Assembly (NCBI GenBank): GCA_963729695.1
Contig: CAVSOT010000013.1
Location: forward strand, 1-64,000
DNA from: PALSA-693 sp963729695
Lineage (GTDB): Bacteria > Actinomycetota > Acidimicrobiia > Acidimicrobiales > Palsa-688
Direction: 5' to 3'
Length of the DNA stretch: 64,000 bases
The notes under the pieces are model-generated. The model saw only the letters and a program-made list of their open reading frames with translations, did no database searches and was not told the origin of the DNA. Position 1 is the stretch's first letter. The number at the start of each line of letters is the position of its first letter. Below, piece by piece: positions 1 through 10,232 of the stretch. A program made the translations under genes and the position numbers.

Positions 1-117
1 TACGTTCTGGGGCAGTCCAAGCTGACCATCGCCTGCGGTGGTTGAGCGCGTTGCGCCTGAAGGCCAAGGATGAGGTTAGTTGTCAGCAGCGGGATCAGAC
101 TGGCGGGCATGCCTGAC

Positions 118-699
118 ATGAGCGACCCGAAGACCGTGCTGCGCCACTACCTTCAACAGGTCCGCGACGACCTGATCTGGAAGCTCGACGGGCTGGGTGA
201 ACGCCAGGCCAGACTGCCTCGTACCCCGACTGGCAGCAGCCTGCTTGGAGTCCTCAAGCACTGCCTCAATGTCGAGGCTGGCTGCTTCGGGCCCACCTTC
301 AGCCGTGACTTCCCGACGCCCGATCAACTTGTCTCTACGGAGACGTACGACGAAGATCCGCAGGCCGATTGGTATGCACGGGAGGACGAGACGAAGGATG
401 GGCTAATCGACCTGTACCGTCGTGTCTGGGCGTTCGCGGACCAGACGATCGATCAGCTACCGCTCGAAACGAGGGGGCGGGTGCCATGGTGGCCGCCAGG
501 CAGGCAGGACGTGACCCTGCAACGGATGATCGTCCACGTGATTTACGAGCTCGCCCGTCACGCGGGTCACGCCGACATCATGCGAGAGCAGCACGACGGG
601 GCGATCGGCTGGCAGCGGGAGAAGACCGACGTCCCCGACGACCATGACTGGCCGGCCTACGTCGCCAAGCTGACCACGCTTGCCGACCGCTTCGGATAG
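118..699 (+). CDS. DinB / DUF664-family protein
   Basis: A 193-residue protein of the DinB-like four-helix bundle superfamily, which includes metal-binding and thiol-dependent enzymes; the actual reaction is unknown. The N-terminal helix (LRHYLQQVRDDLIWKLDGL) is followed by LKHCLNVEAGCFG, and the C-terminal half has HVIYELARHAGHADIMRE, the typical second histidine-bearing helix of DUF664 proteins. The reading frame is open from 70, but family members usually begin right before the first helix, so the ATG at 118 (or 109) is preferred. No clear Shine-Dalgarno site separates the two. It stands alone on the plus strand. Family assignment is fairly sure, function is not. Confidence 0.8.
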   Translation: MSDPKTVLRHYLQQVRDDLIWKLDGLGERQARLPRTPTGSSLLGVLKHCLNVEAGCFGPTFSRDFPTPDQLVSTETYDEDPQADWYAREDETKDGLIDLYRRVWAFADQTIDQLPLETRGRVPWWPPGRQDVTLQRMIVHVIYELARHAGHADIMREQHDGAIGWQREKTDVPDDHDWPAYVAKLTTLADRFG

Positions 700-977
700 C
701 ACCTAGAACGGGCAGGATTCGCGGCCCGGGCGGCATACGCCTCTCAGCCGGCGGTCAAGGGCACCCTCGGTAGCCAGTGCGCGGGTCGTTAGGGGGCACG
801 CTTCTGCCAGCAGTAGGCGGTGGTCCACCGGATAGGACGGGCTCGGATCTGAGGCGCCGCTATCGTCACGCCCCCTGGTGAACCAGGTTCGGGCGGCGCC
901 GAGCTGGGAGTCGGGGGGAGCCCGTGTGTCGTCCGTGTGGGGCGGCGGGGCCCGGGTGTAGTATGGGCTGGACTGAT

Positions 978-1060
978 CGGGAGTTCGCTCCAAGCGGGCT
1001 GAGAGGACGGCTAGGGCCGTCGACCGTATGAACCTGTCCGGGTAATGCCGGCGTAGGGAG
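978..1060 (+). promoter_or_regulatory. TPP (thiamine pyrophosphate) riboswitch, THI element
   Basis: The conserved halves of the THI element are directly visible: GGCTGAGAGGACG near 997-1009, and AACCTG plus GGGTAATGCCGGCGTAGGGA at 1031-1059. It ends six bases before the thiC ATG, so the GGGAG of its 3' strand probably doubles as the ribosome binding site. That predicts translational repression of thiC when TPP is bound. The exact 5' edge of the P1 stem is uncertain by a few bases. Confidence 0.93.
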
Positions 1061-1065
1061 AGCTG

Positions 1066-2887
<1,822 letters not shown>

Positions 2888-3293
2888 CCGCCCCCCACCC
2901 ACTGCCTGCTCACCCTCAGATCACGCCGTTACACAGAACCCCTGACAGACCTCCAAGGGGATCCCGGAGACCGCTCCGCAACCGGCGCAAGTGCCCCACC
3001 GGGAGCCGCACCCTCGGTCAGGGATGAGTGCCTCCCGTCAGGCGATAGGGGCGCCATTGCCCAAAGCCAACCCGGAGCGGTTCTGGGGCGCGCCTTCGGG
3101 GACACCTCGCGCCCCTCTCAAGGGCGAGGGCGCGGCCAGCGCTTCACCGTCTGATCCGACTCCGGTTGCCAGCCTCGGGATCATGACAGGCCTGATCCGT
3201 ACCAGGCTACATGCCGCGCCCCGGTGCGGACCGGAAGTGTTCTGACCCGGAGGTAGCTCACAACCACGTTGTCGCTTGGGTAGCGTCGCTGTC
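2888..3293. other. Intergenic stretch after thiC
   Basis: No credible coding region seen. It contains a perfect 8-bp inverted repeat, GGGGCGCG at 3085-3092 and CGCGCCCC at 3108-3115, about 200 bases after thiC. This could form a hairpin but lacks a T-tract, so it is only a weak terminator candidate. Confidence 0.5.
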
Positions 3294-3721
3294 GTGGGTG
3301 ACAGACGCGAGCCAGTGCCCTTCGAGGTGTACGAACCAGGCCTGTACTTGCATGGAACCAAGGCGGACCTCGCCGTAGGGGAGCTGCTGACCCGCGGCCG
3401 TGGCTCCAACTTCGAAGCGAAGTAGACGCAGTTCATCACTCGGCCCGCTCACTGCCACGCTCGACGCCGCGACCTGGGGAGCCGAACTCGCCACTGGTGA
3501 AGGCGCCGGGCGGATCTACCTCGTCGGGCCGACCGGCGAGTTCGAAGACGACCCCAATCACCGACAAGAAGTTCCCCGGGAATCCGACACAGTCGTTTCG
3601 CAGCCGCGAGCCACTGCGCGTTGTCGGTGAGCTTGTCGACTGGGTCGGGCATTCGCCCGAAAAGCTGTCGGGCATGCGTGCTGGCGTGCAGCGGATCGGA
3701 ACCGGGCAAATCGAGGACTGA
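3294..3721 (+). pseudogene. arr: arr-like NAD+:rifampin ADP-ribosyltransferase, frameshifted
   Basis: Arr enzymes inactivate rifamycins by ADP-ribosylation and are about 140 residues long. All parts are present but in three frames. 3294-3425 gives VPFEVYEPGLYLHGTKADL and ends LLTRGRGSNFEAK-stop. 3426 to about 3560 gives LDAATWGAELATGEGAGRIY and GEFEDDPN. About 3560-3721 gives ITDKKFPGNPTQSF and RVVGELVDWVGHSPEKL. The order and spacing match an intact Arr, including the HGTKADL and DDPN-TDKKFPGNPT landmarks. A short deletion is likely around 3425, where the usual N-H-V-Y segment is missing. The GTG at 3294 is the probable old start. Two indels mean no functional protein unless both are sequence errors. 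Confidence 0.85.
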
Positions 3722-4245
3722 ACCGTCGGCGCCCGTCGCCCTGCTGGCAGCAGCGGGAACAAGCAACAGAATGTCCAGTCCCGCGCCCGTACGGTTCCCT
3801 TGGCCCATGCACTGCCCGCGGGCCGCCTATAGGGCGATCCTGCCTTGCCCCGCCAAGACCCCCCGCCGCCGGAGGGACGCAGCGCAAAGTATCGCCCGGG
3901 AGCCTGCGTTATGCCACACCCCCGCTCGCGGGATTCGGGGATGCCCTGGCTGAACAATATTGGACGCCTCTTCTGCGCTCGGCATCTAGATCACTTGGTG
4001 CGAGCGCATCGGAAGTGACCCACTGACTCTGGCGGTAGGGGTCGGGGTGCTTCGATGTTTTGGGCTGACGATGTGGGACAGGCGCTGGCTCGGGGCTAGC
4101 GCCTGGGGGGAGGGCACCGGTCGATGTGGTGGGCTGTCGCCGGCCTTTCCCTTGGTTGGTTCGCAGGGATCAGGTGGGTGTGTGCGGGCGGTTGTGGGCT
4201 GCCGAGCCGGGTTGGCGATCTGGGTGCCTCTTCCGGTTTTCTGTG
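3722..4245. other. Intergenic stretch upstream of the Crp/Fnr gene
   Basis: I see no convincing coding region or known element here. Open frames on both strands have no recognisable domains. The 3' end passes into the direct repeats listed next. Confidence 0.5.
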
Positions 4246-4281
4246 CGGTAGCGTACGGTGCGGGTGTACGGTAGCGTACGG
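4246..4281 (+). promoter_or_regulatory. Paired 13-bp direct repeats, possible operator
   Basis: CGGTAGCGTACGG occurs exactly twice, at 4246-4258 and 4269-4281, 23 bp centre to centre, and ends 26 bp before the ATG of the Crp/Fnr-family gene. Each copy holds the palindrome CGTACG. The position suggests a binding site for autoregulation; this is inference. Confidence 0.5.
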
Positions 4282-4307
4282 ACTTCCAGGGCAGGTCTGG
4301 AGGTGAG

Positions 4308-5021
4308 ATGTCGGCTGAAGAGCGAACCGAGCGGGGCGGGAACCGTCTTTTGGACGCGCTGCCGCCCGAGGAGTACCAACAGCTGCTGGGCGATACCACC
4401 GCGGCGACGTTCCGGCTCAAAGATGTGCTGCTGACGCCGGGCAAGCCCATCGATACGGTCTATTTTCCGCAGGGCGCGGTGATCTCGTTGCTGACGACCA
4501 TGGATGACGGCTCCAGTATCGAGATCGCCACGATCGGCAACGAGGGCTTCGTGGGTGTCCCTCTTTTCCTCGGGGCCCAAGCTATAGCGGCCCGCGATCT
4601 TTACCAGGTCCAGGTTCCCGGCCAGGCGATGGCCATGGACGCCCGGGCGTTCTTGGCCGCGGCTGGGCGCGATCCGTTGCGCGGCCTGGTGCAGCGCTAC
4701 GCCCAGGCGTTGTTCACCCAGGTCACCCAGCAGGTGGCCTGCAACGGTCTGCATTCGGTGGAGGAGCGCTGCAGCCGGTGGATGCTGCTGACCCACGACC
4801 GGGTGGGCTCGGACGACTTTCCGCTCACCCAGGAGTTCTTGGCCCAGATGCTGGGGGTGCGCCGGGCGTCGGTGACGGTGGCGGCGAGCGCCCTGCAACA
4901 CGCCGGGTTCATCCGTTACTACCGAGGTCGGGTGACCGTCATCGACCGGGAGGGCCTGGAGGACGCCTCCTGCGAGTGCTACCGCATCATCCGCGGCGAG
5001 TTCGACCGGCTCCTGCCGTGA
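4308..5021 (+). CDS. Crp/Fnr-family transcriptional regulator
   Basis: A 237-residue cytoplasmic DNA-binding regulator. Residues of about 20-140 form a cyclic-nucleotide-like sensory beta barrel (VYFPQGAVISLLTTMDDGSSIE, then IGNEGFVGVPLFLG). A long dimer helix follows, and residues 160-230 are a winged helix-turn-helix with LTQEFLAQMLGVRRASVTVAA. The RxxR of a classical cAMP phosphate cassette is not evident, and there is no N-terminal Fnr cysteine cluster, so the ligand is unknown. GGAGGTGAG just before the ATG is a good ribosome binding site. The direct repeats at 4246-4281 may be its operator. It precedes a STAS/GAF signalling pair on the same strand. Confidence 0.88.
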   Translation: MSAEERTERGGNRLLDALPPEEYQQLLGDTTAATFRLKDVLLTPGKPIDTVYFPQGAVISLLTTMDDGSSIEIATIGNEGFVGVPLFLGAQAIAARDLYQVQVPGQAMAMDARAFLAAAGRDPLRGLVQRYAQALFTQVTQQVACNGLHSVEERCSRWMLLTHDRVGSDDFPLTQEFLAQMLGVRRASVTVAASALQHAGFIRYYRGRVTVIDREGLEDASCECYRIIRGEFDRLLP

Positions 5022-5244
5022 ACAGCCACGGCGACGCCGCGCCGGGTGGGCAGCAACGGGTAGCCCCTACCCTGGCAGGGGGAATCGGGCGCCGTTCAGT
5101 CAGCGACCACCGGGAACGAGGCGGTGGCCGGCTGGGCCGGAGTTGGTGGACGTTGGGAACGTCGAGGGGTGCGGCCAGGCCGGGGTCGGCCGGGTGCTCA
5201 GGGAGCCGCCGGGCTCGACTTGGTGGCCCCGGGAGGAAAATGCG

Positions 5245-5640
5245 GTGATCAATGTGGCCACCATCGGGTCCTGGGCGCTGGTCGATCTGGCCGGCGAGTT
5301 CGACCTCGACAACGCCGAGGGGATCCGCTCCGTTGCCGTCGAGCTGGTAGATCAGGGCGCCACCGACGTGAGCGTCGACCTGAGCCGTGTCCGCTTCATG
5401 GGGGCGGCCGGACTGAACGCCCTCCAGGCCGCCAACCATGCCGTCGAGTCCGCCGATGCTCGCCTGATCATCGTGGGCGCCTCCCCCTTCGCCCGCCAGC
5501 TGTTCACCATCACCGGGCTCGACCGGACCCTTCCCCTGGCCGACCGGCCCATGGGGGGGACGTTTCCGTATCGGGCCGGCGCATCCCGGCGGTCGTTGCC
5601 CCCTACTGCGGTCCCGGCCGTGACGCCTCGGGGCGGCTAG
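5245..5640 (+). CDS. STAS-domain protein (anti-sigma factor antagonist type)
   Basis: A 131-residue single STAS domain, the fold by which anti-sigma antagonists bind serine kinases in partner-switching pathways. Visible landmarks are VDLAGEFDLDNAEG and VDLSRVRFMGAAGLNALQ. The usual phosphorylatable Ser/Thr in the DSxG loop is replaced (GAAG), so it may be constitutively binding or not regulated by phosphorylation. The frame is open from 5143, but GGAGG at 5232-5236 sits 8 bases before a GTG at 5245, which fits the domain edge. A double-GAF gene follows within about 25 bases. Its target sigma factor is unknown. Confidence 0.82.
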   Translation: MINVATIGSWALVDLAGEFDLDNAEGIRSVAVELVDQGATDVSVDLSRVRFMGAAGLNALQAANHAVESADARLIIVGASPFARQLFTITGLDRTLPLADRPMGGTFPYRAGASRRSLPPTAVPAVTPRGG

Positions 5641-5663
5641 GTGTCCGCCCCGTCGGTCAGTCC

Positions 5664-6734
5664 TTGACCGAGCCGACGATCACCGAGAACCTGCAAAGAA
5701 TCGCCCGCCAGGCCGAGCAGGACGTTCCCGGGTGTCGAGCTGCCAGCATCTGTCTCCTCGCCCACGCAGAACCGCGCACCGTCGCCGTCAGCAACGCGGT
5801 GGCCATCCAGATCGACGTGGCCCAATACAACGTGAACGAAGGGCCCTGCCTTGAGGCGGCCCGGACCTCCGAAACGGTACGGGTCGACCTGCTCGGCCCC
5901 GACCAGCCCTTCACCCGCTTCGCCCCTCTGGCCCGCCGAGGCGGGATACGCGCCGTGCTCTCGGTTCCCCTCATCACCCAAACCCACACCATTGGCACCC
6001 TCAACCTTTACTCCGCCTCCGCCTTCGACCCCACCGCCGAAGCGGCCGCCGCCACCATCGCAAACCAGGCCGCCGCCTTCAGCGAAAGCGCGGACCGTCA
6101 CCGCCGCCCGTCGCCACCGCAGCAGGTTCAAGCGAAGGCCCCGACCCCGCCGTCGCCGCGGCGCCCCCGGGAACGGTCAGAGCTGAACGTCGTGGATCTG
6201 GCCGGGCTGGAGGACTCACAGCGACGGGACCGGCTCCGCAGTCTGAACCTGCTTGACGCCGCGCCCCGACCGAATCTGGACCGGCTGGTCCGACTGGCCT
6301 GCGATCTCCTCGAGACCCCGATCGGTCTGCTCAGTTTGATCGACACCGACCGACAGCTCTTCCTGGCCGCCTACGGGCTACCCCAACCGCTGGCGGCAGC
6401 CCGACAGACCGGGCTGCACTATTCCATATGCCAGTACCCGGCGACGACTGGTCGGCCGCTGATCGTGGGCGACACCCGGGCCCATCCCGTCCTGGCCGCC
6501 CACCTCGCCGTCACCGCGATGGGTGTCCGGGCCTACGCCGGCATCCCCATGGTCGACCGCCAGGGATACCCGTTCGGAACCTGTTGTGTGATCGACGTGG
6601 CGGCCCGCCACTGGGACGACGGTCAGCTGGCCACCCTGGCCCGCCTGGCGAACATTGCCGCCGAGGTATGCCTCTGCGATCCCGGGGGGAGCGGATTCGA
6701 GGAGGCCCGCCATGTGGCGTCCGCGACACCATAG
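5664..6734 (+). CDS. Tandem GAF-domain sensor protein
   Basis: About 356 residues with two GAF domains and no obvious output domain. The first (roughly residues 5-140) has VNEGPCLEAARTSETVRV and GIRAVLSVPLITQTHTIGTL. A proline-rich linker follows. The second (about 175-335) has LIDTDRQLFLAAYGLP, YSICQYPATTGRPLIVGDTR and AYAGIPMVDRQGYPFGTCCV. There is no ATG or GTG near the domain start; the TTG at 5664 is the best candidate, and the start remains uncertain. It directly follows the STAS gene and probably feeds the same signalling pathway. The ligand is unknown. Confidence 0.75.
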   Translation: MTEPTITENLQRIARQAEQDVPGCRAASICLLAHAEPRTVAVSNAVAIQIDVAQYNVNEGPCLEAARTSETVRVDLLGPDQPFTRFAPLARRGGIRAVLSVPLITQTHTIGTLNLYSASAFDPTAEAAAATIANQAAAFSESADRHRRPSPPQQVQAKAPTPPSPRRPRERSELNVVDLAGLEDSQRRDRLRSLNLLDAAPRPNLDRLVRLACDLLETPIGLLSLIDTDRQLFLAAYGLPQPLAAARQTGLHYSICQYPATTGRPLIVGDTRAHPVLAAHLAVTAMGVRAYAGIPMVDRQGYPFGTCCVIDVAARHWDDGQLATLARLANIAAEVCLCDPGGSGFEEARHVASATP

Positions 6735-6771
6735 AAACCACCAAGGCCCTGGCCATGACCCGTCCATCACA

Positions 6772-7218
6772 ATGCCGCAACTCGAGGCGGCCATCGTGGA
6801 AGAAGCCCACGCCATCATCGAGGGTCGGATGGTGGACCAGCTGTGGGCCCAAGGCCGGCCCATCCCCGCCTGGGCGTGGTTGAACGCGCTCGCCCACCGG
6901 CCCGCCGATAAAGTCGGCGACCTCATCGGGGTGGCCTGCGACCAGCCCGCAGACCGATGGGCGGACGCCCTGGTCGACATCGCCATCGACCTCGGACAGA
7001 TAGCAGCGGCCCAGGCGGCCAGCATCCAAACGGACCTGTTCGTGCCCGCCGAACTAGAGGCGCTGGCCGGACGGGACCTGCCGCCGGACCCCGGCCAACT
7101 GGTCCGGGCGGTCCGCCGCCGCCGGGCCAGCGACGGCCGTCGGCCGGTCCCGAACCCACCAAACCATCCCGACCAAACCCCCCGTAGCCGACCGGGCCTC
7201 GGCGGGCCCGGACTCTAG
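6772..7218 (+). CDS. Hypothetical protein after the GAF gene
   Basis: A possible 148-residue soluble protein beginning MPQLEAAIVEEAHAIIEGRM, mostly helical and Ala/Asp rich, with a basic proline-rich tail. The frame is open further upstream, but that part reads as the shadow of the GAF gene, so the ATG at 6772 is chosen. I do not recognise the family. It lies between the double-GAF gene and a bactofilin-like gene on the same strand, so an operon is likely. Confidence 0.5.
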   Translation: MPQLEAAIVEEAHAIIEGRMVDQLWAQGRPIPAWAWLNALAHRPADKVGDLIGVACDQPADRWADALVDIAIDLGQIAAAQAASIQTDLFVPAELEALAGRDLPPDPGQLVRAVRRRRASDGRRPVPNPPNHPDQTPRSRPGLGGPGL

Positions 7219-7242
7219 GAGTAGGACAGCAAGGAGGAAGCG

Positions 7243-7602
7243 GTGACGCAACTGGCCAATCAAAACCTCGAGGTCACCGGCGAGATGGTTATCACCGACA
7301 CCGTAGAGGCAAAGATCCACGTCCCCAGCGGCGCAGTCCTGATCCTGCTCGGCGCCGCCCACGAAGGTGTGCTGGTAACCGGAGGCGGCTACGCCCACAT
7401 CGCCGGGGAAACCCAAACCCTCACCGTCACCGTGGGCGGACGGGCCACCCTGACCGGCACCTGCCACGGACCCCTCATCAACGACGGCGGCGAAGTCATC
7501 ATCGAGGGCGTCGTCGAAGGACCCATCACGAAGTACGCCGGACAAACCGTCATCGCCCCCACCGCCACACTGCACCACCCCGACACCCACCCCACCGGTT
7601 AG
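7243..7602 (+). CDS. Small beta-helix (bactofilin-like) protein
   Basis: A 119-residue protein starting with GTG behind AAGGAGG. It reads as a ladder of short beta strands with glycine turns (VTGGGYAHIAGETQTLTVTV, GRATLTGTCHGPLINDGG, VIIEGVVEGPI), the pattern of right-handed beta-helix or bactofilin-like polymer proteins. There is no signal peptide or membrane segment. The fold is inferred from the repeat rhythm only. It may be the last gene of the STAS-GAF group. Confidence 0.6.
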   Translation: MTQLANQNLEVTGEMVITDTVEAKIHVPSGAVLILLGAAHEGVLVTGGGYAHIAGETQTLTVTVGGRATLTGTCHGPLINDGGEVIIEGVVEGPITKYAGQTVIAPTATLHHPDTHPTG

Positions 7603-7936
7603 AGCCAGCTTTCGCCCGCCGAGACGTCAGCGGTCGTCAAGATTGGTGCGGCAGAATCGACCGTGACCACGCCGCTCGATGATGACGGGTGGGAGCTCCA
7701 CCACACCCGCACCAACTAAACCAGTACCAGCCGAACGACCAGGCCGCAGGCCCATGACTGACCTGGTTCATTCAACCCCGCCTCGCAAGTTGAGTCTTCG
7801 ACCCTCATGCGCCTAGGCCTCTGAAGTCCCGGAACTCAAGTCCGGTGGTGGCGGTGCGGAAGACCTGGACTCCGGCGGAGGGCCGCCCGCTCCGCCAGGT
7901 CGTTGTCTTTGCCGGCGACCACGGGCCGCCAGACTC
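7603..7936. other. Intergenic stretch
   Basis: No gene or known element seen between the bactofilin-like gene and the dispersed repeat. Confidence 0.5.
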
Positions 7937-8071
7937 AGGTAGGTACTGGCCGGGATCCGTACTGGCCCGGATCCCGATGTTTGCCCCGTGAGGGCGAGAT
8001 GCCTTCTCGGCTACTTCTCTCCGTCCGCACTGAGAATGCCTCAGTGCGTTGTTGTCGAGCCGATCTGGATG
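7937..8071 (+). repeat. Dispersed repeat, copy A (two stem-loops)
   Basis: This segment matches 50626-50740. A 34-base core, beginning AGGGCGAGATGCCTTCTCGG, is identical, and the flanks are diverged but alignable. Two hairpins can form: CGAGA-TGCCT-TCTCG, and CACTGAG-AATGC-CTCAGTG (8028-8046, perfect 7-bp arms). Copy A also carries an internal imperfect tandem duplication of TACTGGCCGGGATCCG that copy B lacks. The second hairpin covers the stop codon of the minus-strand gene, so it might act in its 3' end formation. Confidence 0.8.
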
Positions 8072-9921
8072 CGGTTCAGGCGCAGTCGGGCTGGACGGTC
8101 ACGAGTTGGTTGAGCAGAAGCGGGAAGACTGGGCCCGACAGCCGCCGCTTGGGGGTTGCCCACGTTCCCTCCGAGGCCTATGGCGGCGATCGGGGCAGTG
8201 AGGGTGACGCCGCCCAGTGAGCCCTGGAAGTGGGCGCCGGGACCGAACGTGAACACTCCTCCGTCCTTGGCGGTCAGGTAGTAGCCATTGCCGGTGGGGG
8301 CAGCGGCGATCCCCACGATCGGCTGGTCGAGGTGAACAGAGCCGAGCGAACCGAAGAACGGGGCGTCGAAGCTGAACACACCGCCATCCGCGGCGACCAA
8401 CCAGTAGCCGCCGGTAGCCGGGTCGATCACCATGCCGACCACGGGCGCATTCAAGTGAGTGGCGCCCAACGAGCCATGAAACTGGGCGCCGGGACCGAAG
8501 GTGAAGACGCCGCCGTCAGAAGCAACCAGATCGTAGCCGTCACCGGTGGGAACGGCACCGATACCCACGACCGGCTTAGTGAGCGGGATGGACCCGGCGG
8601 ACCCGAAGAATGGGGCGCCAGGCCCTGCGCTGAATACCCCACCGTCTCCGGCCGCCTGCCAGTATCCGTCTCCGCCGGGAGCCGCGGCGACGCCGACGAC
8701 CGGCTTGCTCGGGACGAAGGAGGGACTGGACGAGCCGGGGACCTGGGCATTGGGGCCGAAGGCCTTCACTGCGGCGCTGGCGTTGGCCAGCCAGTAGCCC
8801 TTACCGCCGGGCGCAGCGGCAAAGCCGACGTAGGGCAGAGGCGTGGTTGTCCCCGCGGCAGACCCGAAGAAGGGGGTGCCGAAGGTGAACACGCCCCCGT
8901 CGGCGGCGCCGAGGGCATAGCCCGGCGGCGACGGTGACGGCGTCGCGATGTGCTCCAGAGGACCGGCCGGCGTCGGGGGCGGGCCGGGGGTTGGTGCCGG
9001 GTTGGGGGCCACCACCCCGAACCCGCACTGCCCGACCGCGAACCCGCCGACCACGTTGGGCATGCCCATAGAGTCGCCGTACTGATTGCCCGGGGAGTTA
9101 GCCGAGCAGATCAGATTGCCCTGGATACGATTGGTCAGAACTTCCATGGCGTCGGGATCGGCCATGGTGTTGTGGACGAAGCTCACGCTGCCCCCCACCT
9201 TGTCGCGGAAACTGCCCAACCAGCACGAACTCAGGCCGCTCACCGACAGGTTGCCGCCAATAGTGCTGTCCTCGTAGTCGCTAAAGACGGGGGACATGAA
9301 CGCCGCGAAGATACCCGTCGGCGTGCACCCGGCTCCGGGGCCGCTGAAGGCCCCACCGCCCCCGCCCGTCTCACGGATGTCACCCACAATGCTGCTATCG
9401 CTGATCACGACCCCGAGCGGCGCGGTAGCGATGACACTGCCGCCGACCACGGTCGGAGACTTCAGCGTCGGGCTGGCCCCTGGGTCGTCGATGCATTGAT
9501 TGTCCGGCGGCCCACAACCGGCGACAAGAGTCGCGCCCGGGCCCACAAGAATGTTGCCGTCCACGGTCAGGCCGGACCGTCCCGTCCCGTGGTTATGGAA
9601 CCACTGCGCGACCAGTGCGCCGGAGGGATTCACGGTGAGGTTGCCGGTAACGACCACCTGTCCGGAGTCCACGAAACACACCCCATTAACCGTGACGCTC
9701 GAATATGTCCCACCAGCCAGGCTGGCCGGCGCTGCCAGCGTCCCCGAGCACGTCGCCGCCGCGGCGGCGCCGACGGCCGCATACGCGGCTCCCCCAAACG
9801 GCAGAACAAGGAGCGCCAAACTCACAACAGCGAGCAGCGGGGCGACCCGCCAGGTCCCTCGAAGCAACACATCACGGGGATGACGTAACGAGCGCATGCG
9901 GCCCCTCTCACAACGCGACAA
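8041..9921 (-). CDS. Secreted DGGVF-repeat surface protein
   Basis: A 626-residue exported protein. A basic start is followed by a signal segment (LLAVVSLALLVLPFGGAAYA). Residues of about 50-310 form a low-complexity beta-rich domain with VTVNG, GNLTV, VDGNILVG and GGNLSVSG motifs, resembling polymer-forming beta-helix proteins. A proline-rich hinge (about 310-330) leads to roughly six repeats of about 47 residues, each with a GYWLVAADGGVFSF-like unit, a FFGSLG unit and a PVVGIAAAP unit. Such repeats are frequent in secreted Acidimicrobiia proteins and are probably beta-propeller-like. The ligand and role are unknown, perhaps cell-surface adhesion. A second Met at residue 9 is an alternative start. 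The 3' end overlaps dispersed repeat copy A. Confidence 0.85.
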   Translation of the reverse strand: MSRCERGRMRSLRHPRDVLLRGTWRVAPLLAVVSLALLVLPFGGAAYAAVGAAAAATCSGTLAAPASLAGGTYSSVTVNGVCFVDSGQVVVTGNLTVNPSGALVAQWFHNHGTGRSGLTVDGNILVGPGATLVAGCGPPDNQCIDDPGASPTLKSPTVVGGSVIATAPLGVVISDSSIVGDIRETGGGGGAFSGPGAGCTPTGIFAAFMSPVFSDYEDSTIGGNLSVSGLSSCWLGSFRDKVGGSVSFVHNTMADPDAMEVLTNRIQGNLICSANSPGNQYGDSMGMPNVVGGFAVGQCGFGVVAPNPAPTPGPPPTPAGPLEHIATPSPSPPGYALGAADGGVFTFGTPFFGSAAGTTTPLPYVGFAAAPGGKGYWLANASAAVKAFGPNAQVPGSSSPSFVPSKPVVGVAAAPGGDGYWQAAGDGGVFSAGPGAPFFGSAGSIPLTKPVVGIGAVPTGDGYDLVASDGGVFTFGPGAQFHGSLGATHLNAPVVGMVIDPATGGYWLVAADGGVFSFDAPFFGSLGSVHLDQPIVGIAAAPTGNGYYLTAKDGGVFTFGPGAHFQGSLGGVTLTAPIAAIGLGGNVGNPQAAAVGPSLPASAQPTRDRPARLRLNRIQIGSTTTH

Positions 9922-10232
9922 AACTTGACGGTCTCGTGGCCGAAAGTACTCTCAGCGATGGTGGCCCGCAAGCGTCGCTCAGCCACTCCTTGCAAGCCTG
10001 GGCCTTCGAAGGGCCCGGTTTTCCCCGACTGGTCGGATCTGCCGGTGACGTAACAGGAGTTTCCCGAGGCAATGGCGGGCCCGGGTGCGTCAACAACCAT
10101 GTTGGCTCTGGCTCGACACGAATCCCCCACCGCTTCCTCGGCCACGGTTGGCACTCGGATCGCCACCAGCTCCCGGCCCAGTCCAACCGGGCCGGGCGAC
10201 GGCAGTCACCCCTGTCGGTCTTCAGCCGGTCG

